A stretch of 64,000 nt of DNA from Ardenticatenaceae bacterium (lineage in GTDB: Bacteria; Chloroflexota; Anaerolineae; Promineifilales; Promineifilaceae). The notes beneath the pieces were generated by a model. It did no database searches and was not told where the DNA came from. It saw only the letters and a list, made by a program, of their open reading frames with translations. Where the stretch lies: contig WYBM01000088.1 of NCBI GenBank assembly GCA_011525915.1, positions 124,001 through 188,000 of the forward strand, read 5' to 3'. Shown here piece by piece: positions 16,760 through 26,379 of the stretch. Both the position numbers and the translations under genes were made by a program. Positions within the stretch are counted from its first letter, which is position 1. Each line of letters starts with the position of its first letter.

Positions 16760-19098
16760 GCCCATCATCACCACCCTTAGCGGCCATTTTAGAAGTTTAC
16801 ACGGCTGCGGCCCTCAAGGAGATGCTTGCTTACCTGGGCCAGACAGCCGACAAGCTCAAACGCGACAACATTAAGCTGCTGACCCACGTACTGCCCCGGA
16901 CTGAACGCGTCAAACGAGAGCTGCATAAGCTCAACGAAGCCGAAAAAGTGGTGGTCGCTCGCCTGCTGCAAAGAAATGGACAAATTCATTATACGCGTCT
17001 ACACCAACTGCTGGCCCTGCATCCTGACCTGCTGCAAAAATCTGTACCCCAGGCCCAGCATATTATGGTCGATGGCCAGCGCCAGCCTGACTATCTGGCC
17101 AACCCCCATTACACCGGTGTTCCCACCTTTGAAGACCTTCTGGCCCGGCTGGCCATCAAAGGGCTGGTTTTCAGCCAGGAGCCCCTGGAAGACGGCCGTA
17201 CAACCATCGATTGGCGGCACGGCCGTACCATTATCTTGCCCGATTATGTGCAGCCGCACCTGAAACACCTCTCGCTGCCAGAACTGCCCAACCCGGCCAT
17301 GATTGATCCGCCACAGGTTGTCAGTGGGTCAGCCCAGACCTTTTTGCGTGATCTGGGGCGTTACGGCCGTTACCTGCGCCGCCGTGGCTCACTGCCGCTG
17401 ACAACCCAATACCAACTGTACAAAGATGATCTTAAAGCGCTGGCCGCCGAGATGAGTTTTAAGACAGACCTGGGCAGCGGCAAAAAAGAGACCGACAACG
17501 GCCGTTTACTCTTCCTGCGTAGTCTGCTGCCTAAGATGGAATTGGCGCAGCAGCATTATCCCCATCAATCACTCCAGGCCATGCCCACTTCCCCTTTCTG
17601 GCAAATGTCATTAACTGCCAGAGCACAACAAGCCTTCCTAGCCTGGCGAGACAAAGGTATCTGGTTTGAGTTGCTCCATCTTAACCTCTTTGAGCGCGGT
17701 GCCAACATCACCAGCAGCGTGCCGGCCGGGTTGGTCAGAACACGCAAAATCATTTTGCGCCATATGGCCAGCATGGGGCGCGGTTGGATCAACATTCAGG
17801 AACTTGTCGAAGAGATCAAATCGGCTGACTATGGCTTTTTATTTGAAAAACGCGCCATCAGCCAGTGGAGTTACTACGGCTACAAATCCACAATCTACGA
17901 CGGCAACCACAACCCTTACGCCCTTACTTTTCAATCCATTCGCGACGAAAAAGATGGTTGGAACAAGGTAGAGGCTGACCTGATCAACCATGTGATTGCC
18001 GGGCCACTTCACTGGATGGGGTTGGTAGACCTGGGCTATTTGAAAAAACCGCCAGTAGATCTGCGCGGCAACAAACCAGTGGCCGCCTACCGCCTGACGC
18101 CTATAGGCTGTTGGCTGCTGGGACTGGGATCAGAGCCTGAATTTACCGGCGAAGGCGGCGCCCTGATAGTGCAGCCTAACTTCGAAATTGTGGTCATGGC
18201 TCCCTTTGATGACGAGGCCTTGCTGACATTGGACCAGTTTGCCCGGTCTACCAAAGAAGACAACCATGTCATTACTTATGAAATCGACCGCGCCAGCGTT
18301 TACACTGGGCAGAAAACAGGCTGGCCGGTAACGCGGGTCATGCAGTGGTTGGAAGGAGCCAGCCACCAACCACTGCCACAGAATGTGCGCCGCAGCCTGG
18401 AAGAGTGGGATTCGCTGCACCGGCGCATCACCATTCGCCGCCATGTGTGCCTGTTAGAAGCGTCAGCCACGGCCGTGGCTGACCAGGTAGCACCCATGCT
18501 CGCCCAGGAAAAAACCCGCCGCCTTACGCCCACTGTCTTCCTGTCGGCTTTATCTGGGGAGCAGGCAGCGGCCACCCTGCGAGAGGCAGGCTGGCCCCCC
18601 ATACGCACGGCAGCCGGCGACACCACTGCCCCCAACAGCGTCCACATTGACCGTGACGGCCGTATCACTTTCACCCATCCCACCCCCAGCATCTATGCAC
18701 AAGGGATTATTTTGCCTCTCAGCGCCGATACTGGTCACGGCCGTGAGCTCACCGCCGCCCAGGTAAGAGCTGTTGCCCAAGACAGAAAAAGCTTGGCGAA
18801 ATTAATAAACAATCTGACCGCCATCCACACAGGCCCCTTGCCAGATGCCCTGGTTAATCATCTTAAAGCATGGAGCCATTACTACGGCGACGCCCGCCAG
18901 GAAACAGTTGTCCTCATGGAGTTTCAGGATGAAACCACCCGCGCCGAACTGCTGGCTGACCCAGATGTGGGGCGCTACTTAAAACCCTTTGCAGCGCCTG
19001 GCCGGGCCCTGGTTACCATCCACCCCCTACACCTGGAAACCGTACACGCCTTACTGGCCGAACGCGGCCTTACTATTCAAGAAGGATTAAAGGAGTAA
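16756..19098 (+). CDS. Helicase-associated (XPB/Ssl2-type) domain protein
   Basis: A 780-residue soluble protein. The N-terminus (AALKEMLAYLGQTADKLKRD, ~12-45) resembles a SAP-like DNA-binding fold, followed by a winged-helix-like EAEKVVVARLLQRNGQIHYTRL. Around residues 460-560 it carries the pattern of the XPB/Ssl2 DNA-binding domain (Helicase_C_3 family): ALIVQPNFEIVVMAP, YEIDRASVYTGQKTGWPV and PLPQNVRRSLEEW. There is no Walker motif, so it is not itself a helicase. It starts inside the stop of the EWDD protein gene (ATGA) and is followed by XPB. As I recall, mycobacterial XPB genes also sit beside a protein of this type and size, supporting a complex with the helicase. Confidence 0.82.
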   Translation: MSPSSPPLAAILEVYTAAALKEMLAYLGQTADKLKRDNIKLLTHVLPRTERVKRELHKLNEAEKVVVARLLQRNGQIHYTRLHQLLALHPDLLQKSVPQAQHIMVDGQRQPDYLANPHYTGVPTFEDLLARLAIKGLVFSQEPLEDGRTTIDWRHGRTIILPDYVQPHLKHLSLPELPNPAMIDPPQVVSGSAQTFLRDLGRYGRYLRRRGSLPLTTQYQLYKDDLKALAAEMSFKTDLGSGKKETDNGRLLFLRSLLPKMELAQQHYPHQSLQAMPTSPFWQMSLTARAQQAFLAWRDKGIWFELLHLNLFERGANITSSVPAGLVRTRKIILRHMASMGRGWINIQELVEEIKSADYGFLFEKRAISQWSYYGYKSTIYDGNHNPYALTFQSIRDEKDGWNKVEADLINHVIAGPLHWMGLVDLGYLKKPPVDLRGNKPVAAYRLTPIGCWLLGLGSEPEFTGEGGALIVQPNFEIVVMAPFDDEALLTLDQFARSTKEDNHVITYEIDRASVYTGQKTGWPVTRVMQWLEGASHQPLPQNVRRSLEEWDSLHRRITIRRHVCLLEASATAVADQVAPMLAQEKTRRLTPTVFLSALSGEQAAATLREAGWPPIRTAAGDTTAPNSVHIDRDGRITFTHPTPSIYAQGIILPLSADTGHGRELTAAQVRAVAQDRKSLAKLINNLTAIHTGPLPDALVNHLKAWSHYYGDARQETVVLMEFQDETTRAELLADPDVGRYLKPFAAPGRALVTIHPLHLETVHALLAERGLTIQEGLKE

Positions 19099-19167
19099 CA
19101 TGGTTCATGGTTACTGGCAAATAGTTCCTTATGCTGTTGGCCATGTGCCGCTTACCAATAGTCAATT

Positions 19168-20889
19168 ATGGTTAACCCACAAAACCCAATCATTGTGCAA
19201 GGCGACAGCACTGTCTTGTTAGAAGTAGATAACCAACGCTACCCGGAAGGGCGTGATCTACTCGCCCGTTTTGCCGAATTAGAAAAAAGTCCGGAATACA
19301 TTCATACCTACCGCATTAGCCCCCTCAGTCTGTGGAACGCCGCCGCCGCCGGGTTAACCGCCAGTGACATTCTCGCCGGCCTGGAAGCGCTGGCCAAGTA
19401 CCCTCTGCCAGACAATGTGCGCCATGACATTGCAGATTACATCAGCCGCTATGGCCAGGTAAAGCTGGTGCGCGAAGGGGACGAACTGCACCTGACAGCT
19501 AGTGACGCCCTGATCATTACAGAGCTGGCGCGGCACAAGCAGTTACGGCCGTATATCACCGCTCAACGAGACCCCCTCACCTTATGTATGGATGCAGCCC
19601 GGCGTGGCCACATCAAACAAGCCCTGGTCATCATCGGCTATCCGGCAGAAGACCTGGCCGGCTATGTGGACGGCGAATCCCTGACACTGCATCTTCGCCC
19701 CATCACCCTTCAGCATCAACCCTTTAAGCTGCGTGATTATCAATACACGGCTGCCGCCACCTTCCATGCCCAGGGTAGTGCCAGCGGCGGCAGCGGCGTC
19801 ATTGTTTTGCCCTGCGGCGCCGGTAAAACCATGGTGGGCATGGCCGTTTTAAACCAGCTGCAAACCAACACCCTCATCCTCACCCCCAGCACCGTCGCCG
19901 CCCGGCAATGGATTGATGAACTGCTGGATAAAACCACCCTGGACCCGGAACAAATTGGTGAATACACCGGCTCCCGCAAAAGCATCAAACCAGTTACCAT
20001 CAGCACCTACCAGACCATGACCTACCGCCGCCGGGGAACACGCGGTAAAAACCTGCCGCTGCCTGAAGAGTTTCCCCACTTCTCGCTTTTCAACGAACGA
20101 GATTGGGGGTTGATCATTTATGATGAGGTGCATCTGCTGCCTGCACCCGTCTTCCGCTTTACGGCTGAATTGCAGGCAAGACGGCGCCTGGGGTTAACGG
20201 CCACCCTGGTGCGTGAAGATGGCCAGGAAGAAGACGTTTTTTCGTTGATTGGCCCTAAAAAGTATGATGTACCCTGGCGTGAACTGGAAAAACAAGGGTG
20301 GATTGCCACCGCCCACGTTACAGAGGTACGTATTCCACTACTGCCAGAAGACCGGGTGGCTTACGCCATTGCTGAAGAGCGTGAAAAGGTGCGTGTGGCT
20401 GCCGAAAACCCGGAAAAACTGCGCATTCTAGACCAACTGCTGGCGCGCCATTATGGCGATAACGTGCTCATCATTGGCATGTACCTGGGGCAGTTAGAAG
20501 AGATACAACGGCGTTACGGCTTCCCTCTCATCACAGGCAAGACATCGGTGAAGCAGCGGCAGACGTTATTACATGCCTTTCGTGACGGCCATCTGCAAAA
20601 CCTCATTATCAGCAAGGTGGGCAACTTTGCCATTGATCTGCCGGAGGCCAACGTGATGATCCAAACCAGTGGTACCTTTGGCAGCCGCCAGGAAGAAGCC
20701 CAACGTCTGGGCCGCATCTTGCGCCCCAAGCAAGAAAACACGCTGGCCTACTTCTATTCGCTGGTCACCAAAGACACCAAAGACCAGGAATTTAGCGCCA
20801 ACCGGCAGCGATTCCTCACCGAACAGGGCTACCGTTACCACATTTTGTATGGTGATGAGATTGCCAGCTACCTGCCACCAGAGCGGTAA
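19168..20889 (+). CDS. xpb: XPB-type DNA helicase (superfamily 2, 3'-5')
   Basis: Walker A is LPCGAGKT (residues 214-221), the DEAH-type box is D319-E-V-H322, motif III is LTATLVREDG, and motif VI is AQRLGRILRPK. An N-terminal domain of ~190 residues precedes the helicase core, as in bacterial and archaeal XPB (damage-recognition domain). In eukaryotes XPB opens DNA in repair and transcription; bacterial XPB proteins are ATP-dependent helicases with a less defined role. Length is 573 residues, close to mycobacterial XPB. No Shine-Dalgarno precedes this ATG. The strong AAAGGAG just after the previous gene instead serves a 40-codon frame (19100-19222) that overlaps this start. It is the third gene of the operon. 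Confidence 0.92.
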   Translation: MVNPQNPIIVQGDSTVLLEVDNQRYPEGRDLLARFAELEKSPEYIHTYRISPLSLWNAAAAGLTASDILAGLEALAKYPLPDNVRHDIADYISRYGQVKLVREGDELHLTASDALIITELARHKQLRPYITAQRDPLTLCMDAARRGHIKQALVIIGYPAEDLAGYVDGESLTLHLRPITLQHQPFKLRDYQYTAAATFHAQGSASGGSGVIVLPCGAGKTMVGMAVLNQLQTNTLILTPSTVAARQWIDELLDKTTLDPEQIGEYTGSRKSIKPVTISTYQTMTYRRRGTRGKNLPLPEEFPHFSLFNERDWGLIIYDEVHLLPAPVFRFTAELQARRRLGLTATLVREDGQEEDVFSLIGPKKYDVPWRELEKQGWIATAHVTEVRIPLLPEDRVAYAIAEEREKVRVAAENPEKLRILDQLLARHYGDNVLIIGMYLGQLEEIQRRYGFPLITGKTSVKQRQTLLHAFRDGHLQNLIISKVGNFAIDLPEANVMIQTSGTFGSRQEEAQRLGRILRPKQENTLAYFYSLVTKDTKDQEFSANRQRFLTEQGYRYHILYGDEIASYLPPER

Positions 20890-21038
20890 CGGTGTGTTCA
20901 TAAACATGCTTAAAGTGACCTTCACTCAGGCAAAATGGGAAGCTGTTTTTAGACGGTCACAAAGGCCCCATTTCAGGAGCATTCTATGCAATCACCCATT
21001 TGTATAGCGCCAACCGGCGCCAACCGCCATGCGCCGGC

Positions 21039-24000
21039 TTAAAGCGACGGCCGTGTCCGTTCCACCCACAAGCGAATCAAATCCACATTAAACCGGTAAA
21101 GGGGGCTTTTAGCGTCATTACGGCTGAGAATATCCCGGTTTTCCAGGCTGGTAAGCGCCCCTTTCCAGCGGTCGGCCGATTGCTGGCCACGGGCTGTGAG
21201 AAAAGCGCGCAGGTCTTTGGCCGCCACACCATCAGCGCTCACCAACAGTTCGGTCATCGCTTGTAACACCTGGCGTTCTTCCTCGGTAGACTCATCCCAA
21301 ATGTAGCGGAAGTGGGCTTCGCCGCGGCCAATGATGCGGTCTACAACCTGGTCTACGTCTACGGCCGTTAGATAAGATGCCTTCATCTCATTGTGATACA
21401 CCATCATCTCATGCAGCAGGAGTTGAGCAAAGTAAGGGTGCCCGGCGGTGATACTGATGATACGATCAACCGCCAGCGGGTCATACTCTGTGTTATACTG
21501 CCTGACCGGTTCCAAAATGAGACGGCGCATTTCCGTGGGCCGCAAGAAGGTAATAGGCCGGTAAGCCGCAATGTTAAACAGTGCTGACCAATATTCCGCA
21601 CCCAACTCTTCCAGTTTGTGCGTGCCGGCAAAGATAAAGTCTACGTGGTTATCATGCTGCATCAGGTTACGCAGAAATTGGAAGATTTCAGGCTGCAAAC
21701 GGCCGTCTTCCACACGCCGCTGCAGCTCCTCAAACTCATCAAACATCAACAACAGGTTTTTGCCATTCAGGTGTGGCACCAGCCCGCGCAAGAAACGCGA
21801 ACGGAAGAAAAATTCCGGGTTTTCACCAAATTCTTCCCGCGCCGGCAAATCTATGGCAATGCCTTCACCTTCCAGTGTAAAAACAATATCATCGGCAATG
21901 GCGTAGAGGAACTCCGCTTCACCACGTGCCGGTTTACCCTGCATATCAACCAGCACCGCGTAGTGCGTTTCGGCCAGCATGTGGGGCAGGCGATACAACA
22001 CCGAGGTTTTTCCGGTGCGCCGCTGCCCATGTAAGATGACCACATTGTTCTGATGTGCCCCCACCAGCATCTCTTGCACAAAGCCAAATACGTCATCACG
22101 CCCTACAAACACATCATCCGTTTTTAACGGCGTACCGGTGACGTAAGGGATGGGAAATACACGGGTAAACGGCCGTTCCGCCTCCATAAACTCCAGTTTA
22201 TCCCCAAACACCACATGCCGCCGGTCATCCACGGCATCATCATAAACCACTTCCCAGGCCACACGCACCCGCTTCACACCTTCACGGGGCATCAGCATCA
22301 GGCTTAACTCTTTCTCTTCACCCGGTGGCAAAATGTCAATAAACCCTTCGCTCTTCACCCCTAACAAATCATAATCATCGCCAGCCAGCAGCTTAATACG
22401 CACGTGCTGGGCCACGTTTAACCCCTGGTTACGCACACATATCATTAAGGGCAGTTCAGGGATAAACGTGCAATGATGCAGCTTAAAGCTAGAGATGATG
22501 TCGGCGCGGCCTTTGAGACGCTGCACGGCCGTTAACACCGTCTCCTCCCAATGCTTCAGCGATACCTGTAGCGCATTATGCTGCGGCAGCGGCGTGGCCC
22601 AACAGTCTGGGTCGGCAAACTCTCGATCTACAAAGGTCTGGGAATCATGAATGGCGGCCAGGGCATTTTCCAGGAAAATCAGCTTGGTGGGCAGGCCATC
22701 GGTACGGTCTACTTTTTGCAGTTCTAGCACAATACGGCCAATGCGCTGTTGGCTTTTTACTACCAGCGGCGGCAGCGAAGATGTGTGCTGCTCTGGCGGC
22801 GGCTCAATTTTGAGGATTTGTTCCAGCGAGCGAGCGCTCATCACCTGATCCAGCGTATGATACGCTCCCGCAAAATCCAACGCCCAGCGCCACTGCCGGT
22901 TGGCCTTTAACATGTGGCTGAGATCAGCAATGGTCGCAGCATAGTCTGCTTCCCCTTTGCCTGTGCCCAGTGTGTGATAAGCAGCAGCAAAACGGGCCAC
23001 TTCGGGCAAATGTTTCCAGGTGCGTGCCGCCAGGTGGGCCAGGACATCATACGCCTGATCATCCTTTGTAAACAACGTATACACTTCGGGCAAAATATCG
23101 TTTGGGTTGTTGCGTAAGTGGCGCTGAGCCAGCAGTGCCTTATCTACCGGCCGTTTACGCATCATAGAAAGGATAGGTATGAAAATGATGGCCTGGAGCA
23201 CACTGACAACAACCCCTACTAACAAGGCCGAAAAGAGTACAACCCAGGGCAGCACCAGCACCCCACCTAACACAAAACTGGGATCACCAAACCCGGCTTC
23301 CACCATTTCCATAGCCAGACGTATGTCGGCAGCATCTTGCGGATTAAGCGTCAGGGCGCGTACCCGCAGCACCCAAAATGGAGACAGCCCCCAATTAAAG
23401 TAAAAAAAGCGCAGGCCAATGGCATGGACAGCCAGGGAAATGGCCACGCCGGCAATAACCACCCCCCAGAAACGGGCCACAAACCAGTTAGGCGGATTTT
23501 TAACCAGGGCGATGACGGCCGCGCCAAACCCTAAGAAAGCCAGCCCCAACAAGGGCGACAGCAGGCCAAGGGCATTGGAAACAGACCCAGAAGCAATCAT
23601 GCCCACGTGGGTATCTTGCATGGCCGACAGCAGTTCCGGCCAGTCAGAGAAAGCCAGGTAAGACCAGCCAGACATGGTCACGGCCGTCAACATAGCCACC
23701 ACCAGTCCTACCAGAATGCCCATCCACATGGCCGTTTCATCTCCGGCAAAGTACCGTTTAAGGGGATCACCGCTTTGAACAAGGTTAAAGAGTGATGGCC
23801 GGGCCGCGTTTGGCCGCCGCCGTCGCCACCAACCAACCAACGCGCCCTGCGCCCCCCAAAACACCGCCGCGGCCACCAATAAGAATTCCACCTGCTCGGA
23901 AGCATTCTCAAAGGCAATCACATAGCGGCGCAGCACGTCTGGCGGCGGCATATAAGCATCCACCAGCACTTCTAACGAAGCGCCAATGGTGCCAAAGGCG

Positions 24001-24314
24001 ATCAGGGCATTCACCGGCAGAATGATGGTGAAGTAACATAACCCGGCGGCCGTCAGTCCGGCCACCATGCCGGCCTTACTGCCTTCACGCCAGCCACGTG
24101 CCGGCCGGGCGGCCATGATGCCAATGAGCAAAAAGGTGGGTACAGCCAGTGCTGCTGAACCCATAAGCCACAGACTATGAATGAGATCGTCAGAAAACGG
24201 CCGTTCCCACCCTATCAGCCATAATGGGGCGAATAGCCCTACAATAGGGTACAATGCAGCCAGACTAAGAACAACACCCCCAACAATCCCCACAATAATC
24301 GCGCGTCGTATCAA
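21039..24314 (-). CDS. Membrane-anchored P-loop ATPase (STAND/AAA-type) with cytosolic helical and beta domains
   Basis: The preferred start is TTG at 24314: AAAGAGG lies exactly six bases upstream and a transmembrane segment begins at once (IIVGIVGGVVLSLAALYPIVGLF). An upstream ATG at 24398 would overlap the kinase gene by 47 bases. About eight hydrophobic segments fill residues 1-390. An alpha-helical region (~400-640) and a CARDB-like beta-sandwich (~640-730, LPLMICVRNQGLNVAQHVRIKL) follow. An ATPase domain comes last: GRDDVFGFVQ, P-loop HGQRRTGKT with K769, and Walker B FDEFEEL with D859/E860. A winged-helix-like tail closes it (ALTSLENRDILSR). This resembles STAND signalling ATPases. It is translated right after the kinase fusion, so the two probably act together. 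Confidence 0.78.
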   Translation of the reverse strand: MIRRAIIVGIVGGVVLSLAALYPIVGLFAPLWLIGWERPFSDDLIHSLWLMGSAALAVPTFLLIGIMAARPARGWREGSKAGMVAGLTAAGLCYFTIILPVNALIAFGTIGASLEVLVDAYMPPPDVLRRYVIAFENASEQVEFLLVAAAVFWGAQGALVGWWRRRRPNAARPSLFNLVQSGDPLKRYFAGDETAMWMGILVGLVVAMLTAVTMSGWSYLAFSDWPELLSAMQDTHVGMIASGSVSNALGLLSPLLGLAFLGFGAAVIALVKNPPNWFVARFWGVVIAGVAISLAVHAIGLRFFYFNWGLSPFWVLRVRALTLNPQDAADIRLAMEMVEAGFGDPSFVLGGVLVLPWVVLFSALLVGVVVSVLQAIIFIPILSMMRKRPVDKALLAQRHLRNNPNDILPEVYTLFTKDDQAYDVLAHLAARTWKHLPEVARFAAAYHTLGTGKGEADYAATIADLSHMLKANRQWRWALDFAGAYHTLDQVMSARSLEQILKIEPPPEQHTSSLPPLVVKSQQRIGRIVLELQKVDRTDGLPTKLIFLENALAAIHDSQTFVDREFADPDCWATPLPQHNALQVSLKHWEETVLTAVQRLKGRADIISSFKLHHCTFIPELPLMICVRNQGLNVAQHVRIKLLAGDDYDLLGVKSEGFIDILPPGEEKELSLMLMPREGVKRVRVAWEVVYDDAVDDRRHVVFGDKLEFMEAERPFTRVFPIPYVTGTPLKTDDVFVGRDDVFGFVQEMLVGAHQNNVVILHGQRRTGKTSVLYRLPHMLAETHYAVLVDMQGKPARGEAEFLYAIADDIVFTLEGEGIAIDLPAREEFGENPEFFFRSRFLRGLVPHLNGKNLLLMFDEFEELQRRVEDGRLQPEIFQFLRNLMQHDNHVDFIFAGTHKLEELGAEYWSALFNIAAYRPITFLRPTEMRRLILEPVRQYNTEYDPLAVDRIISITAGHPYFAQLLLHEMMVYHNEMKASYLTAVDVDQVVDRIIGRGEAHFRYIWDESTEEERQVLQAMTELLVSADGVAAKDLRAFLTARGQQSADRWKGALTSLENRDILSRNDAKSPLYRFNVDLIRLWVERTRPSL

Positions 24315-24351
24315 AAGTGACCTCTTTAGCCCGGCAGGGCAAGATGATTGA

Positions 24352-26361
24352 TTAAGCCTGGGAAGTTGTCCGCGCCGCCCTTTGCAGGGCAGCCGCAAAC
24401 TGCCCGGCCGTAGCGTAGCGGTTTTCCGGTTCTTTGGCCAGGGCTTGCATCAGCACCAGTTCCAGGTCAGGCGGCAAGCTGGGGGCCTTAACCGTCAGCG
24501 ATGGCGGGGTGGCCTGCATGTGCTGTAAAAGCAGGGCTACGGGTGTATCGGCCGTAAAGGGCAGTTCACCGGCCAGCATTTCAAACAGCACAATCCCCAA
24601 CGAGTAAATGTCAGAGGCGGTCTGGGCCGGCTGGCCACGCGCCTGCTCCGGCGACATGTAGTCAGGCGTGCCAATGGTAGCCCCGGTGCCCGTGAGCTGC
24701 GCGCCTTCCAGCATCCGGGCGACGCCAAAGTCAGTGAGCACGGCCGTGTACTCTGTATTACCCGTCAGCTTGGCCAGCCGCTCTTCCTGGCGCAGCATGA
24801 TGTTCGCCGGTTTCACATCACGGTGGACAATGCCGTGTGCATGGGCATAATCCAAGCCGGCGGCAATATCACGCCCAATTTTCACCACATCTGCCAGGGA
24901 CAAGGCTTCACGCTGTTCGCGCACACGGCGCAGGCGTTCTTTAAGCGCTTCACCGTGAATGTACTCCATCACCATGTAAGAGATGTCATCCTGCACACCA
25001 AAATCTACCATCTGCACAATATTCTGGTGACGCAGTTGGGCCACACTGGCAGCTTCACGCTGGAAACGTTCGATGAACGATTCTTCACCACCCAACGTCC
25101 GTGACATCACCTTGATGGCCACGTAACGGTCTAGTGAAGGCTGATAACCTTTGTACACCACAGCCATGCCCCCTCGCCCCAACGTGGAGAGGACGCGGTA
25201 GCTGCCCAACGTGGCCCCGGTGAGGTCGGTGGTACTGGTCGTTGTACGGGCTGTAGACGGCCGTGGCGTTGGCCGTCGTTCCACTTCCGCTCGCTGAATA
25301 AAGTCAGCAAAGGAGTGACTAAACGGCCGTATGTGCCCTTCGGCCGTCACTTCAATCAGTGCCTTCTCCTGTAACAGGCGCCGCACATCGGCATCGGCCG
25401 TATGCAGGTGACGGAGGGCGCTTTGGCTTATTTCGCCCAACTGCCGCCACAGGTAACGGTAATGGTCTTCCGCCTCGGCCAGAAAGCGTCGCAACACCCT
25501 GGCTTCCAGTTCCGCATCGGTGATCGGCTTGGTGCGGTCTGCATAAAGGTGTGAGCCAATGACCTGCAAGAAAAAGGGATGCCGGCCGGCATGGTGAATG
25601 CAAAAATCAAGCTGGGCTGTGGTAAAGGGAGTGGTGTGACCCTCTTGGCCATGCTCATCTGGCCTGGCCTTGCCTGACAGCATCATCAACAGCCCAGCAG
25701 CCTCGTCGCGGGGCAGCAGATTCAGCCGTTCTTCAGAGAAAATGTTAAAAAATGGCGAAGATAGTGTATCTGCATACTGGTATGTCAGATCATATAAGCC
25801 CTGCTTGGACGTGGTGATGTAAGTGACGCCTAATTCGCCGGCCAGGCTGCGTAACTCACCATAAAAACTGGCATCAAAGGCAGCATTGGTGGCCAGGCTT
25901 TCAAATTCGTCCAACATCATCACCACCCGCAGCCCGGCGCGTTCGACACGGCGCAGCAGGCGGCGTACCTGCATAAAACGGGCATCAGCCAGCAGTGACA
26001 GCGCTTCAGCCTGAGCCCGCATATCAGCCTGGTTTTCCGGCAGGGCCAACGCCAGTTGGTCTAACAATTCCGGCCAAAATTCATCATAGCTGATGTTGGC
26101 CATACCTTCTAGATCCATGTAAATAAAGACAAACTGGTCGGGGTCAAACCCATGTTGGCGCAGCGTACTGGGACAAGAGATAGTTGTAAGGAGTGAGCTT
26201 TTACCCATCTTGCGCTCACCAATGACAGAGCGGCTCTGGCGGGTGGCTATGGCACTATACAGGCTCTCTACTTCGCGGGTACGGCCGTAAAAATAAGAGG
26301 GGTCAACAATCCGTTGCCGGTTGAAAAAAGGGTTGTCGTGGCTATGATGAGCATGAATCAT
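24352..26361 (-). CDS. P-loop ATPase fused to a Ser/Thr protein kinase
   Basis: Residues 15-350 are an AAA/STAND-like ATPase: YFYGRTREVESLYSAI, P-loop GERKMGKSS (48-56) and Walker B MMLDEFESL (D151/E152). A sensor/winged-helix region follows. A Thr/Ser/Pro/Arg linker (362-382) leads to a complete eukaryotic-like kinase of the bacterial Pkn type. Its key residues are GRGGMAVVYKG, K417, E436, HRDVKPAN (D515, K517), DFG at 544-546 and GTPDYMSPEQ. All catalytic residues are present. There is no transmembrane segment and no PASTA domain, so sensing is probably by the ATPase half or through the membrane ATPase encoded next. There is no Shine-Dalgarno; an extended -10 box ends nine bases before the ATG. 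Confidence 0.9.
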   Translation of the reverse strand: MIHAHHSHDNPFFNRQRIVDPSYFYGRTREVESLYSAIATRQSRSVIGERKMGKSSLLTTISCPSTLRQHGFDPDQFVFIYMDLEGMANISYDEFWPELLDQLALALPENQADMRAQAEALSLLADARFMQVRRLLRRVERAGLRVVMMLDEFESLATNAAFDASFYGELRSLAGELGVTYITTSKQGLYDLTYQYADTLSSPFFNIFSEERLNLLPRDEAAGLLMMLSGKARPDEHGQEGHTTPFTTAQLDFCIHHAGRHPFFLQVIGSHLYADRTKPITDAELEARVLRRFLAEAEDHYRYLWRQLGEISQSALRHLHTADADVRRLLQEKALIEVTAEGHIRPFSHSFADFIQRAEVERRPTPRPSTARTTTSTTDLTGATLGSYRVLSTLGRGGMAVVYKGYQPSLDRYVAIKVMSRTLGGEESFIERFQREAASVAQLRHQNIVQMVDFGVQDDISYMVMEYIHGEALKERLRRVREQREALSLADVVKIGRDIAAGLDYAHAHGIVHRDVKPANIMLRQEERLAKLTGNTEYTAVLTDFGVARMLEGAQLTGTGATIGTPDYMSPEQARGQPAQTASDIYSLGIVLFEMLAGELPFTADTPVALLLQHMQATPPSLTVKAPSLPPDLELVLMQALAKEPENRYATAGQFAAALQRAARTTSQA

Positions 26362-26370
26362 ATCGGCAAA

Positions 26371-26379
26371 ATTATATCA
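26371..26379 (-). promoter_or_regulatory. Extended -10 element, probable leaderless start of the kinase operon
   Basis: On the minus strand the sequence reads TGATATAAT, matching the extended -10 consensus TGnTATAAT. Only nine bases separate it from the ATG at 26361, so transcription would begin at or next to the start codon. No Shine-Dalgarno is present, which fits a leaderless mRNA. Confidence 0.5.

Noticed and set aside
22832-22839. GAGCGCTC as another LacI operator
   Set aside because: It lies inside the membrane ATPase gene and the palindrome does not extend beyond the 8-base core.
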